Part shown: positions 1-8,883 of the stretch, one piece after another
Layout of the letters: the number at the start of each line of letters is the position of its first letter
Numbering within the stretch: position 1 is the first letter of the stretch
DNA from: an uncultured Clostridia bacterium
Lineage (GTDB): Bacteria > Bacillota > Clostridia > Lachnospirales > Cellulosilyticaceae
DNA length: 64,000 bases
Direction of reading: 5' to 3'
Assembly (NCBI GenBank): GCA_937921505.1
Contig: CAKZUB010000032.1
Coordinates: 1-64,000 of the forward strand
The notes under the pieces: model-generated
What the model saw: the letters and a program-made list of their open reading frames with translations, nothing else
Databases searched by the model: none
What the model was told of the DNA's origin: nothing
Translations under genes and position numbers: made by a program

Positions 1-177
1 ACATCTAATGTAGGTTTGTTTGCTATACTCATTTTTAGGTATACATTGAGTATAGATATCCCTAATGTACAAATCTTATGACTTACAGATGCTATGCATC
101 CCATATTTATTTTTATACATTAGTTTCCGTCCCTACTCTTAGTCTATACGCTTGTCTTAACTTTTATGACTAACAAC

Positions 178-1191
178 CTAATAAGTATATTTATTAATAT
201 CCTCTATTGTTATACCCGGATGTACTGCTATATTAATACCATTTGCGATAATATTTGTTAAATATTCTATTACTTCATCAATTTCTTTTGGCGTTACAAA
301 TAAATCTGAAATTTCCGGCAAAAGAGTTTCTTTAATAAGTTGATATTTTTCTTGTTCACTTAATTCTTTGAGCATATCATAAATTTCTGAGCGCTCTACT
401 TGTTTTAACATGTTTTGAATGAGTTGGTTAAAGGCATCTGTTACCAAAGTAGCTGTATCTACAACAGTCGGTACTCCAATAGCTATTACCGGGCACCCTA
501 CCGTTTCCTTATTCAGTTGTTTTCTTGGATTGCCTACTCCTGCACCTGGAGAAATACCTGTATTTGTAATTTGAATAGTTGAATTAATTCTTGAAGTACT
601 TCTTGCCGCTAGTGCATCAATTGCGATAATACAATCTGGACGAGTTTTTTCAGCTACGCCACTAATAATTTCTGTTGTCTCGATACCGGTAAGCCCCATT
701 ACGCTTGGTGCAAAGCTACTTAAGTTACAAACTGACTCATCAATAGCTTCTGGCGTTTTCATATTTAAATGCCTTGTTACAAGAACCTTATTCGTTACTT
801 TAGGTCCTAAAGTATCAGGTGTTGCAAATCGATTACCAAGACCAATAACAAGTACATCCATAGCTTTTTTTTCCTTTTGTGGCAGTAACGATGCAATGGA
901 CTTTGCTAATAGACTAATAATTTCCCTATGTGTTTGAGGGTCATTTTCTTTCATAGCACTACATTCTATGGTAATATACTCTCCTCTAGGTTTTCCCATA
1001 CTTTGTTCACCAATTTCATCTTTTATACTTACACGCGTTACTGTAATATCATAGTCTTCAATATAATCCTCATCGACTTCCACCCCAGGAATTTCATACT
1101 GATCATTATTATTTAGTTTTAATGTATTACTGATTTCAATTGCTAAATCTGTTCTCGGAAACCAATTGTCAAAATTTTCACTTTGTTCCAT
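178..1191 (-). CDS. gpr: GPR germination protease (spore protease)
   Basis: GPR is the aspartic-type endopeptidase (family A25) that degrades small acid-soluble proteins (SASPs) in the germinating spore core. It is made as a zymogen in the forespore and processes itself near its N-terminus. The 337-residue product carries the family hallmark TDLAIE at about residues 15-20, the same motif cut in SASPs. It also has the conserved core segments around VLVIGLGNRFATPD and IIAIDALAARS. Its length is close to the usual 330-370. ATG at 1191 is preceded by AAGGAGTG at good spacing. The gene is monocistronic and divergent from rpsT, which is the usual clostridial context (comEC-holA-rpsT-gpr). A sigma-G-like promoter lies upstream. 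Its presence is the best evidence in this window that the organism sporulates. Confidence 0.96.
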   Translation of the reverse strand: MEQSENFDNWFPRTDLAIEISNTLKLNNNDQYEIPGVEVDEDYIEDYDITVTRVSIKDEIGEQSMGKPRGEYITIECSAMKENDPQTHREIISLLAKSIASLLPQKEKKAMDVLVIGLGNRFATPDTLGPKVTNKVLVTRHLNMKTPEAIDESVCNLSSFAPSVMGLTGIETTEIISGVAEKTRPDCIIAIDALAARSTSRINSTIQITNTGISPGAGVGNPRKQLNKETVGCPVIAIGVPTVVDTATLVTDAFNQLIQNMLKQVERSEIYDMLKELSEQEKYQLIKETLLPEISDLFVTPKEIDEVIEYLTNIIANGINIAVHPGITIEDINKYTY

Positions 1192-1242
1192 AAAATCACT
1201 CCTTAAATAATGGATAAACCTTTACTGCTCAACTTACTTGTA

Positions 1243-1272
1243 TACTATGTAGCTTTACCATTATTTTTATGC
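1243..1272 (-). promoter_or_regulatory. Candidate sigma-G (forespore) promoter of gpr
   Basis: On the minus strand GCATA (1268-1272) is followed after 18 bases by CATAGTA (1243-1249). The Bacillus sigma-G consensus is a GHATR-type -35, 17-18 bases, then CATNHTA; one -10 position differs. Transcription would start near 1235 and leave a leader of about 45 bases. Sigma-G control of gpr is known in Bacillus; here it is inferred from sequence alone. Confidence 0.55.
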
Positions 1273-1279
1273 ATATACA

Positions 1280-1308
1280 TTGACTTAATTGTATTCATAG
1301 GATATAAT
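1280..1308 (+). promoter_or_regulatory. Sigma-A promoter of rpsT
   Basis: TTGACT (1280-1285) and TATAAT (1303-1308) are separated by exactly 17 bases, which is close to the housekeeping consensus. It lies about 70 bases upstream of the rpsT start and is back to back with the gpr promoter. Confidence 0.8.
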
Positions 1309-1376
1309 AAGCTTGTTTAGAACCGTTCATAATTCCCCTAAACCGTGTCCAAGAATATGAATGGAGGTGCCACATC

Positions 1377-1640
1377 ATGGCAAATATTAAATCAGCAAAG
1401 AAACGTATTAAAGTTATTGCAACAAAAACAGCTCGTAATCGTTCAGTTCGTTCAGCGGTTAAAACTCAAGTTAAAAAGGTAATTGTCGCTGTAGATGCTA
1501 AAGATTTAGCAGCAGCACAAACTGCTTTAGTTGTTGCAGCAAAAGCTATCGACAAAGCTACTGCAAAAGGTGTATATCATAAGAAAACGGCTGCACGCAA
1601 AAAGTCTACACTTGCTACATTAGTTAATTCAATCGCTTAA
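1377..1640 (+). CDS. rpsT: 30S ribosomal protein S20
   Basis: S20 is a primary 16S rRNA-binding protein of the small subunit. The 87-residue lysine- and alanine-rich product begins MANIKSAKKRIKV and has the family pattern of basic helices (ARNRSVRSAVKT, then YHKKTAARKKS near the end), matching the normal length. ATG at 1377 follows GGAGGTG at ideal spacing. The gene is monocistronic, with its own promoter and a clear terminator. It is convergent with holA and divergent from gpr. Confidence 0.98.
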   Translation: MANIKSAKKRIKVIATKTARNRSVRSAVKTQVKKVIVAVDAKDLAAAQTALVVAAKAIDKATAKGVYHKKTAARKKSTLATLVNSIA

Positions 1641-1658
1641 TCCTTAATATGACAAAAC

Positions 1659-1687
1659 AAAAAAGACCTCTAGGGGTCTTTTTGTTT
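1659..1687 (+). terminator. Intrinsic terminator of rpsT
   Basis: An A-rich arm, the stem AAAGACC/GGTCTTT and a following T tract lie 20 bases after the rpsT stop. The A and T tracts on both sides would also allow it to end holA transcripts coming from the right. Confidence 0.85.
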
Positions 1688-1699
1688 TATCTTTGTTTA

Positions 1700-2671
1700 T
1701 TACGCATTTAAACACTGCATCATTAATACTTCAACTCTTTCTATACTATTCATTTTTCCGCTTTTTATATCTTTATCCGTCTCTAAACATTTGGCTAATA
1801 TTTCTTCAAGCTGCTTAAAAGTATATAAGTTAACTTGCACGGTCATTTCTTTAAGTGCAAAATAGGGCAATTTGATACGAGATGCGATTTCTTTAGGTGA
1901 TGTATTATTTTTTAACAAATATTTAATCTGCAGCATCATACGATACTGCCTCGCAATTAAGACCAGTATACCTATAGGTGACTCCTTACTTTGAATAAGT
2001 GCATGATAAATCCCAAAGGCATCTTTTGCATTGCGATGAGCAATTCTTTTAACAAGCTCAAATATCCTTTTTTCTAATGAAAATACACAGACTGTTTCAA
2101 TAGCTTTTCGCGTAACTACTTTATCATCTGTATAAGCTATGAGTTTATCGAATTCTCCCATAATGTATGCTATATCTTCTGGCATATTATGCAAAAAAAA
2201 TGTTAACGTAGACCTGTCAATTTGAACATGGTATTTTCCAACTTTTTCTTCTAACATTTTCAAAACATGATCTTCTCCTGGATAATCAAATGATATTACG
2301 CTATAGTGTTCTTTTATAGTTTTATAGAGTTTGCTGCGTTTATCTATTTCTTTTTCATCAATAATAACTATAATGTGCGCTGGAATAGACTTTATAAATG
2401 TTTCGAACTTCTCTGTTTCTTCTTTTTTACCTGATTTAAAAAAGCCTGAGTCTTTGATATAAATTATTTTTCTATCTGAAAAAAAGGGCAGTGTTTCTGC
2501 AATTTCTATCAATTTTGAAACGATAATATCCTTATCTTTAACCTCAAAGTAGTTCATCATTTCATATCCTTGCGCCAAGCTTTTATTTTTAATTTCTAAT
2601 ATAAATTGATTTTTAGACCAGGTATCTTCTCCCACAAGTAAATAACACTGATCTATTTGTTTAATTTGCAT
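1700..2671 (-). CDS. holA: DNA polymerase III delta subunit
   Basis: The delta subunit of the clamp loader opens the sliding clamp during replication. The 323-residue protein matches the HolA/YqeN family in length and layout: an N-terminal AAA+-like fold (YLLVGEDTW at residues 10-18 sits where the degenerate P-loop is expected), a middle helical lid region, and a C-terminal collar region rich in helices (RIFELVKRIAHRNAKDA, then QYRMMLQIKYLLKN). No functional Walker A is expected in delta. It is the last gene of the leftward comEA-to-holA run and starts 5 bases after comEC. The order comEC-holA-rpsT is conserved in Bacillota and supports the call. Confidence 0.92.
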   Translation of the reverse strand: MQIKQIDQCYLLVGEDTWSKNQFILEIKNKSLAQGYEMMNYFEVKDKDIIVSKLIEIAETLPFFSDRKIIYIKDSGFFKSGKKEETEKFETFIKSIPAHIIVIIDEKEIDKRSKLYKTIKEHYSVISFDYPGEDHVLKMLEEKVGKYHVQIDRSTLTFFLHNMPEDIAYIMGEFDKLIAYTDDKVVTRKAIETVCVFSLEKRIFELVKRIAHRNAKDAFGIYHALIQSKESPIGILVLIARQYRMMLQIKYLLKNNTSPKEIASRIKLPYFALKEMTVQVNLYTFKQLEEILAKCLETDKDIKSGKMNSIERVEVLMMQCLNA

Positions 2672-2676
2672 CTATC

Positions 2677-4965
2677 TTAATCCCCCTTTATCTGTGTACG
2701 TAAAAAGAGTTTATTGCCATCTGTTTTAATTTCAATCGCCCCTTTTTGATCTGTTCTTAAAACATCTACCTGATACTTCTCAAGTGTATCTAAAGTATTT
2801 TTATGAGGATGTTTATAGCGATTATTGATACCACAACTAATAATAGCATATCTAGGTTTTATTTTCAAAAGAGCTTGTTGATCTGTTCCAGTTTTTGATC
2901 CGTGATGGCTGACTTTTAGAACTGTAATAGATTCTAATTTTTCACACATTTGACGTTCTTTACGCTTATCCATATCTCCTGTAAATAATCCTGAAAATTG
3001 CTCATATTGTATAAGGCAACCTATAGAATTATTATTATTATCAGCTTCCTTTTCAGTTCCCATTGGTGCAAGGTATGTTACCTGGACATTGTCAATTGTA
3101 AAAGCATCTAAAGCCCCTACCCGATAAACATTAACTTTTTTATCCAAACATCTTTCTAAGACGGTATGCATTAAAGGAGATTCATCTAGCTTAGAAATAA
3201 AGACATTTTCTATTTTTATATCTGTATCTAATAAATCAATAAGTCCTCCCACGTGGTCAGCATCGGAATGAGATAGAATAAAAGCCGATATTGTCTTTTT
3301 ACCCTTGTATTTAATATATCTTTCTACTACTTTTCCTTTACCAAAATTTCCTGCATCTACTACAATGACTTTACGCTGTGGTGTAGTTATAACAACGCCA
3401 TCTCCTTGCCCTACATATAAATAAGTTATATTCAACGTCTTTGGTATGAGACAGGCATAAAATACACAAGTGCCTAAGAAACCCAGCGTTATATAAAGAC
3501 ATAGCTTCTTTTTAACATATCCAAGAATACAGCAAATAATGAGTATCATTAAACTATAATACACTGCAATACTTGGTAGACTTGGCTTGCCTATGCAAAG
3601 TGTACCTAGAGGTATGTTAAGCGCCTGTTCACCTATAAACAAAATGGTATCAAGTATAACTATAAGTATTTTAGCAATCCACACTGCCCCATTTAAAGTC
3701 ATCACACTTACGCCCAAACTTACCCATGCCACTATAATAATAATAGAAAAGATAGGTATAAGTATAATATTTAATAAAGCACAAACTACTGGAACCTCAT
3801 AAAAATGAAATGCTAAAATAGGCGAAATCCCAAGTGTCACACATAGCCATGGTACGAATATATAAAGTAGTTTAAGATACCTCTTAGAAACGAATACTTC
3901 TATTTTTTTTATAACCACACTACTGACTAGCAAACTCCCTACAGCCACAAAGGATAATTGAAAACCAACTTGACTAAGCTGAAAAGGATTTATGAGCAGA
4001 ATAATTCCAGCCGCTATAGCTAAATTTGTGACTAAGTCTTCTTCTTCCCAAATACACCTAGCAATAATCACAAGTGTAAACATAATACAGGCTCTAATAG
4101 TCGAAGTGCTTGCTCCTGTTAAATAAGCATAAAACCATATACTACCACAAATGATCATATATTTGAGCGTATAACGCATTCCAAAGTAACCTAATAATAC
4201 ATACAATACACTCACAAGCAAGGCAATATGAAAGCCAGATATAGCCAGAACATGGCCTATTCCGGTTCTTGAATAAATACTCTGAATTTCATCCGGAATA
4301 TTTTCCTTATTCCCTATAAGCATTGTTTTTATAATACCTTGGTCCTGGTTTTGAAAGATTTTATCTATTCGCTGAGCTATAGCTGTTTTTAGAAATCTTT
4401 TATCAAAAGAGCTTTTAGTCGCTATGTCAAGCTGATCTAATTTTAAAGTGGCAACAATTCCTTGACTTATGAGATATCTTTCATAATCCATGTCACTAGG
4501 ATTCATTTTTTGAGTCCGTGGCAAAACCTCACCTGTCACGCTTAGTCTATCACAAGGAACTATTCCCTTGGCCTTAGAAATTTTCACATTAACTTTAGAT
4601 CTGATAGCTTTCACTCTATTTTTATGTTTAATCCTGACACGTCCTAGAGTTAAAGTATCATTAAATGCTCCCTCAGTTACTTTAATAACTTCCCCTTCAA
4701 TTGTAAGTGCCTGATTTTCTTCAAAGTATTTTTGCTCTTTAATAATCGGGTGGCCTATTGTATATATAATGCCCAATAGGGCTATTCCTAGAAATATAAA
4801 AGTAACTTTATAACCATAGCGTATACTATATAGAAATATAACGAGTATCATTCCAACTAAAAAAAGGGGGAATAAATGTATTTGATCTAAATACATTTGC
4901 CCCCCCATAATGCCTACCATAAACCAAATAACTATATCAACTACTAGTCTTTTAATTTTCTTCAA
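2677..4965 (-). CDS. comEC: ComEC/Rec2 DNA-uptake channel with metallo-beta-lactamase domain
   Basis: ComEC is the membrane channel that carries single-stranded DNA into the cytoplasm during transformation. The protein (about 760 residues, the usual full length) has N-terminal membrane helices, an extracellular OB-like region (DUF4131), a competence domain with many hydrophobic segments (for example GIGHVLAISGFHIAL), and a C-terminal metallo-beta-lactamase-like domain with HSDADHVGG at about residue 565. Start: an in-frame TTG at 4986 lies too far upstream of any good ribosome site. TTG at 4965 follows AAAGGA at 8 bases, so I chose it. This overlaps the GerMN gene by 14 bases and implies coupled translation. 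comEA lies four genes upstream in the same run. Whether the organism is transformable cannot be judged from this window. Confidence 0.93.
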   Translation of the reverse strand: MKKIKRLVVDIVIWFMVGIMGGQMYLDQIHLFPLFLVGMILVIFLYSIRYGYKVTFIFLGIALLGIIYTIGHPIIKEQKYFEENQALTIEGEVIKVTEGAFNDTLTLGRVRIKHKNRVKAIRSKVNVKISKAKGIVPCDRLSVTGEVLPRTQKMNPSDMDYERYLISQGIVATLKLDQLDIATKSSFDKRFLKTAIAQRIDKIFQNQDQGIIKTMLIGNKENIPDEIQSIYSRTGIGHVLAISGFHIALLVSVLYVLLGYFGMRYTLKYMIICGSIWFYAYLTGASTSTIRACIMFTLVIIARCIWEEEDLVTNLAIAAGIILLINPFQLSQVGFQLSFVAVGSLLVSSVVIKKIEVFVSKRYLKLLYIFVPWLCVTLGISPILAFHFYEVPVVCALLNIILIPIFSIIIIVAWVSLGVSVMTLNGAVWIAKILIVILDTILFIGEQALNIPLGTLCIGKPSLPSIAVYYSLMILIICCILGYVKKKLCLYITLGFLGTCVFYACLIPKTLNITYLYVGQGDGVVITTPQRKVIVVDAGNFGKGKVVERYIKYKGKKTISAFILSHSDADHVGGLIDLLDTDIKIENVFISKLDESPLMHTVLERCLDKKVNVYRVGALDAFTIDNVQVTYLAPMGTEKEADNNNNSIGCLIQYEQFSGLFTGDMDKRKERQMCEKLESITVLKVSHHGSKTGTDQQALLKIKPRYAIISCGINNRYKHPHKNTLDTLEKYQVDVLRTDQKGAIEIKTDGNKLFLRTQIKGD

Positions 4966-5893
4966 TAAGCATTTCCTTTCTTTCAAAAAATTCGCTCAAA
5001 TCTATCTCTTTACTAAATTCTATCTCTTTTTTTCCATCAATCAAAAAGGCTACTTTTTGTATTTTAGATAATTCTGTCAAAGAATTTACGATTGAATAAA
5101 TCATAAGCGACTTACTTTCAGGCGTTGTGAAATGCTTAGATTTTACATCAAAGGATAAATCTACTTGGCACACCCCTTCTTTATTACTGATATCATTTAC
5201 AGTAGTTTCTTTTGGAATTGTTGCCAATAAACCTTCCTGTGTAGGACCCTTGATTAGTTCATCAATAATATATCTTTCGAGCGGTACATTATTATTAACG
5301 TGTATATCCCTTTGTTCTTTCATAAGTATTGGACTTTGTAAACTAGTGAAATATAATGTTACTGTCTGAATCGTTGTGGGTGGATTAGGATTTAATACGC
5401 TTAAAATAATATCACCACGCGAAATGGGCCCAATAGGTTTACCGCTAATATTAAGAATCGGTCTATCTTCTATAAAAAATTCAACGCCTTCTATGAAACT
5501 TAGTTCTGTTAATGAATAGACTAAAGATGCTCTTATTCCCATTTGTTCATTAGAACTAAGAGACGCATACTTCATATCAAATAATACATAGGCTAAGCGG
5601 TCATCTAAATTAACCTCTTTGATATGCATATCAACATTACTTTGTAACGTTGTTGATTGTGAACCTTTGCTTAAAGCACTAATCACAAATTGTGTTTTAT
5701 CACGGTTAGTTGCTAGCTCTTTTAAATCTACGGGGATACTTTCAGAAAAAAGATTACCTTTAGCATAATCAGCAAAATATAGTGTCATTGTATCTTTAAC
5801 ATTACCACTAGTCCCGTTATTGTTGCATGCAACGAGAGCTATAAGAAGCAGTACTGCGACTATAAACAAGCTTATAGTTGATCTTATTTTCAT
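4952..5893 (-). CDS. GerMN-domain lipoprotein
   Basis: A secreted lipoprotein of about 313 residues: basic start MKIRST, a hydrophobic stretch, and a lipobox ending LVAC near residue 23. Two tandem GerMN-type domains follow. The first contains DTMTLYFADY and the second TVTLYFTSLQSP; each goes on to a segment of the type FVISALSKG or YIIDELIKGP. GerMN domains occur in the spore germination lipoprotein GerM and in actinobacterial LpqB. Start: the upstream ATG at 5911 lies inside the kinase gene. ATG at 5893 has GGGGTGG ahead of it and overlaps the kinase stop as ATGA, so it is preferred. The position directly after a kinase suggests a role in sensing or modulating that kinase (inference). Function is not established. 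Confidence 0.85.
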   Translation of the reverse strand: MKIRSTISLFIVAVLLLIALVACNNNGTSGNVKDTMTLYFADYAKGNLFSESIPVDLKELATNRDKTQFVISALSKGSQSTTLQSNVDMHIKEVNLDDRLAYVLFDMKYASLSSNEQMGIRASLVYSLTELSFIEGVEFFIEDRPILNISGKPIGPISRGDIILSVLNPNPPTTIQTVTLYFTSLQSPILMKEQRDIHVNNNVPLERYIIDELIKGPTQEGLLATIPKETTVNDISNKEGVCQVDLSFDVKSKHFTTPESKSLMIYSIVNSLTELSKIQKVAFLIDGKKEIEFSKEIDLSEFFERKEMLIEEN

Positions 5894-7308
5894 CTTACCA
5901 CCCCTTCCCATGTATGACGCAGTGGCACTTGAATGATAAATGTAGAGCCTTCTCCCTCTTCACTTTCTACTTGAATAGAACCATTATGCATTACAATGGT
6001 TTTATAAGTTATAGCAAGTCCAAGTCCAGTACCTCCTGTTTCACGATTTCTGGTCTTATCTGTTCTATAAAATCTTTCAAATATCTTGGATTGTTCTTTT
6101 TTTGCAATACCTATCCCTGTATCTTGTATAGTTATAAAAGCATCTTGTACATCACTTTGAATAATCACCTTAACTTCTCCACCGTTTGGCGTATACTTAA
6201 TGGCATTTTCAATTAAATTAGATAGTGCTAATGTAAATTTCACTTCATCAATTGCTGCAGTAATATCTTTATGACTTTCATAAATAAGCTTAATTTCTTT
6301 TTTCTTAGCAAGCGGAATAAGCCTCTTTAAAATATTTTGAGTCATTTCATTTAAGTCTACAGTAGTAATATTCATAGGTATTTCTCTCTGATCTAACCTA
6401 ACAAGTGTTAACAAGTCTGAAATAATATTATTAAGTCTGTCTACCTCTGAGTTAATATCTTGAAAAAATTCCTGATACATTTCAACGGGTACATTATCTT
6501 GAAAAAGGAGGGATTCAGTCAATACCTTAATAGAAGACAGTGGAGTTTTTAATTCATGGGACACATTGGATACAAATTCTTGTCTTGACTGTTCTACTCT
6601 TTGAAGCTGCTCTGCCATATGATTAAAAGCGTTTCCAAGCTCTGCTATTTCATCTTTACCTACTACATCTACCTTTTGATCGAGTTGTCCTGTTGTAATT
6701 TTTTGGACAAACTTCATTAAAGTCTTTAAAGGCTTTGTGATAAACGAAGAAGTAACAAAACTAATAAGTCCTGTAAATAAGCTTGTCACTAAAGATAATA
6801 GATAAACTTGACTCTTCATCTTATCAAGAGAAGTATAAATATCTTGAATACTAGCCGAGAGTATAACAACTCCAAGTACTTTGTTTTTATCTTCTTTATC
6901 TACTACCGATACAGCTGCTGTCATAATAGGTTGATCAAGTGCTTTTTCAGCCTTATCTTTCTTATTAAGAGCGGAAAACACCTGACTATTCATAATGGTC
7001 TTGTTTAAAATAGTAGAACTTGAATCTGCTACCACAAAACCGCTTTTATCTACAACAACTACTCTACAGTTCAAATCTTTTTCATGACTTCTATTTTTAA
7101 TTAATGATGTTAATAAATTATAAGTATTATCATTCTTTAAATAATTGGCTTCTTTAATCTGTACAGCTACACCATTTGCTTTACTTAACCACTCAAGCTC
7201 ACTCTTGCTAATAAAATGGGTTTCCATTCTTCCAAGTAATACTGTAGAAAAGAGTGTGAGAGGTAAATAACTGATAATGAAAAATAAAATAAATAATCTC
7301 CACCTCAA
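5890..7308 (-). CDS. Two-component sensor histidine kinase (HAMP-HisKA-HATPase)
   Basis: A membrane histidine kinase of at least 472 residues. TM1 is near the N-terminus, an extracellular sensor region spans roughly residues 26-165, TM2 is about 168-190, and a HAMP domain follows. The H-box has the phospho-accepting His at about 251 (VSHELKTPLSS). The ATPase domain shows the N box (LIENAIKYTPNGG), G1 (DTGIGI) and G2 (GTGLGLAI). It resembles the PhoR/WalK/ResE type. It lies 19 bases after its response regulator and is translationally coupled (ATGA) to the GerMN lipoprotein. The start is uncertain: the TTG at 7308 has no good Shine-Dalgarno, and the frame stays open upstream to the TAG at 7348-7350, with an ATT codon after a G-rich run. 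The true start may be a few residues upstream at a rare codon. Confidence 0.9.
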   Translation of the reverse strand: MRWRLFILFFIISYLPLTLFSTVLLGRMETHFISKSELEWLSKANGVAVQIKEANYLKNDNTYNLLTSLIKNRSHEKDLNCRVVVVDKSGFVVADSSSTILNKTIMNSQVFSALNKKDKAEKALDQPIMTAAVSVVDKEDKNKVLGVVILSASIQDIYTSLDKMKSQVYLLSLVTSLFTGLISFVTSSFITKPLKTLMKFVQKITTGQLDQKVDVVGKDEIAELGNAFNHMAEQLQRVEQSRQEFVSNVSHELKTPLSSIKVLTESLLFQDNVPVEMYQEFFQDINSEVDRLNNIISDLLTLVRLDQREIPMNITTVDLNEMTQNILKRLIPLAKKKEIKLIYESHKDITAAIDEVKFTLALSNLIENAIKYTPNGGEVKVIIQSDVQDAFITIQDTGIGIAKKEQSKIFERFYRTDKTRNRETGGTGLGLAITYKTIVMHNGSIQVESEEGEGSTFIIQVPLRHTWEGVVR

Positions 7309-7327
7309 ACTTTGAAACCATTTTGTT

Positions 7328-8014
7328 TTAATCTTTAAAATAGTAACCTACCCCCCACTTAGTATAGATGTATTCTGGCTGCCCTGGATTAGGTTCTATC
7401 TTTTCTCTTAATCTACGCACATGCACATCCACTGTACGCACATCTCCCGGATATTCATGCCCCCATATCGTATCTAGTAGTTGGTCACGACTATATACTT
7501 TACCTGGATGTGTTGCAAATAATTCTAACATATCAAATTCTTTAGCTGTAAGATTTGCTTCTTGGTTTTTAATAAATATTCTTCTGCTGTTAACCTCTAA
7601 ATGTAAATCTCCAACCTCTATTATTTTTTTATTAGGTTCTTTCTCACTATGTGTAGCTCTTCTTAAAATAGCCTTTATCCTAGCCTTAAGCTCCAATATA
7701 TTAAAAGGCTTAGTCACATAATCATCTGCTCCATATTCAAGCCCCATTATTTTGTCCATATCTTCACCCTTTGCGGTGAGCATAATAATAGGGATAGTGG
7801 AAAATTCCCTAACGAGCTGACATACTTCTAGTCCATTATACTTAGGTAGCATAACATCTAGAATCATTACATCATACTTCCCATTTCTAACATAATTAAG
7901 TGCTTCTTCCCCATCATAAGCCGCATCAACTTCCCAACCCTCTTGTTCTAAACTATACTTTATTCCTTTTACGATTAACTTCTCATCATCTACAACTAAG
8001 ATTTTACTATTCAT
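7328..8014 (-). CDS. OmpR/PhoB-family response regulator
   Basis: A 228-residue transcription regulator. The receiver domain has the acidic pair VVDDE at residues 7-11, the phospho-acceptor Asp53 in MILDVMLP, and the conserved Lys in VTKPFN. A C-terminal winged helix follows, with the family segments LTAKEFDMLELFATHPG and DVRTVDVHVRRLREKI. The pair with the downstream kinase is classical. It resembles PhoP/WalR-type regulators, but the regulon cannot be read from this window. It starts 16 bases after comEA, so competence and regulator genes appear co-transcribed. The ATG has AGGAGG at usual distance. Confidence 0.95.
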   Translation of the reverse strand: MNSKILVVDDEKLIVKGIKYSLEQEGWEVDAAYDGEEALNYVRNGKYDVMILDVMLPKYNGLEVCQLVREFSTIPIIMLTAKGEDMDKIMGLEYGADDYVTKPFNILELKARIKAILRRATHSEKEPNKKIIEVGDLHLEVNSRRIFIKNQEANLTAKEFDMLELFATHPGKVYSRDQLLDTIWGHEYPGDVRTVDVHVRRLREKIEPNPGQPEYIYTKWGVGYYFKD

Positions 8015-8030
8015 CGCTTATCCTCCTTTT

Positions 8031-8768
8031 TTATACTGTTATAAAAACTCTGATCTTTTCTAATGTTTTATCTCCAATACCTGTAACGTTAAGTAATTCA
8101 TCTACTCTCTTAAATCTTCCAATACTCATACGATATTCAATAATCGCTCTTGCTTTAACTTCTCCAATGCCCGTAAGTGTTTGTAATTCTTTTTCTGTCG
8201 CTGTATTGATATTAATCATAGATGTACGCACCTGTCCACCTGGTTCTACGCCACTTATACTTGTATTTTGTGAAACTGTTCCTTCTTTATTGTCGTATGA
8301 ATTTAAGTATTTGTCAATTTCTTCTCCTATTTTAGGGATATATATCTTTTGATTAGGTACGACTTTGCTCGCTAAATTCAAATAATTGTGGTCAGCATTT
8401 AAAGTAAGTCCTCCACCCATTTGCACAACATCATTAATAATAGCCGTACTATGCACATAATAAACGCCTGGTGACATTATCTCTCCACATATATACACAG
8501 GAACCTGTGCGTATGACGCAGGCTGTATACCCCCATTAAGCAAAAGATCTGCCGAAGCTTGTTCATGACCTGCTAAGAGCTCTTCTTCTAGGATAGTTAC
8601 ATGCTCACTGTCACTTTCTTGTAAAGGTTGGATTTTATGACTTTCAGGACTTAGTCTAATAGAAACTTCTTTTGCTTTTATTTCTTTAATAATATACCAA
8701 CTGAGATTTGCAATAGCTAAAATTAAAAATAGGACTACAACTTTATACCTTTTTAACAATTCTATCAT
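8031..8768 (-). CDS. comEA: ComEA family helix-hairpin-helix DNA-binding protein
   Basis: ComEA is the membrane-anchored DNA receptor of the competence machinery. The protein (about 245 residues) has one N-terminal membrane anchor (VVLFLILAIANLSWY), an SLBB domain at about residues 80-135 (VYICGEIMSPGVYYV), and a C-terminal pair of helix-hairpin-helix motifs (LTGIGEVKARAI and VTGIGDKTLEKI). Start: ATG at 8768 follows GAGGTGATT; an earlier in-frame start adds ten residues without a ribosome site. It heads the leftward run to comEC and holA, but is separated from comEC by a two-component system and a lipoprotein, whereas Bacillus has comEA-comEB-comEC together. Confidence 0.92.
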   Translation of the reverse strand: MIELLKRYKVVVLFLILAIANLSWYIIKEIKAKEVSIRLSPESHKIQPLQESDSEHVTILEEELLAGHEQASADLLLNGGIQPASYAQVPVYICGEIMSPGVYYVHSTAIINDVVQMGGGLTLNADHNYLNLASKVVPNQKIYIPKIGEEIDKYLNSYDNKEGTVSQNTSISGVEPGGQVRTSMININTATEKELQTLTGIGEVKARAIIEYRMSIGRFKRVDELLNVTGIGDKTLEKIRVFITV

Positions 8769-8883
8769 AGAATCACCTCTTATACAAAGTGTTAACATAT
8801 TTTTAATAAACTAGACTATTTAGCCTTACTAATTTTATATAAATCTGTTATACTAAGGAAGTTGAAAGGAGTATATTTGACAT

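Noticed and set aside
23..55. Inverted repeat CTATACTCA/TGAGTATAG downstream of gpr
   Set aside because: The stem is 9 bp but there is no T tract on either strand and the loop is large. The first 177 bases hold no supported gene or site.
7368..7721. Open frame on the plus strand opposite the response regulator
   Set aside because: It is antisense to a strongly conserved gene, shows no family resemblance and has no ribosome site. The same applies to the other long antisense frames, for example those at 54496-55584 and 28282-28554.
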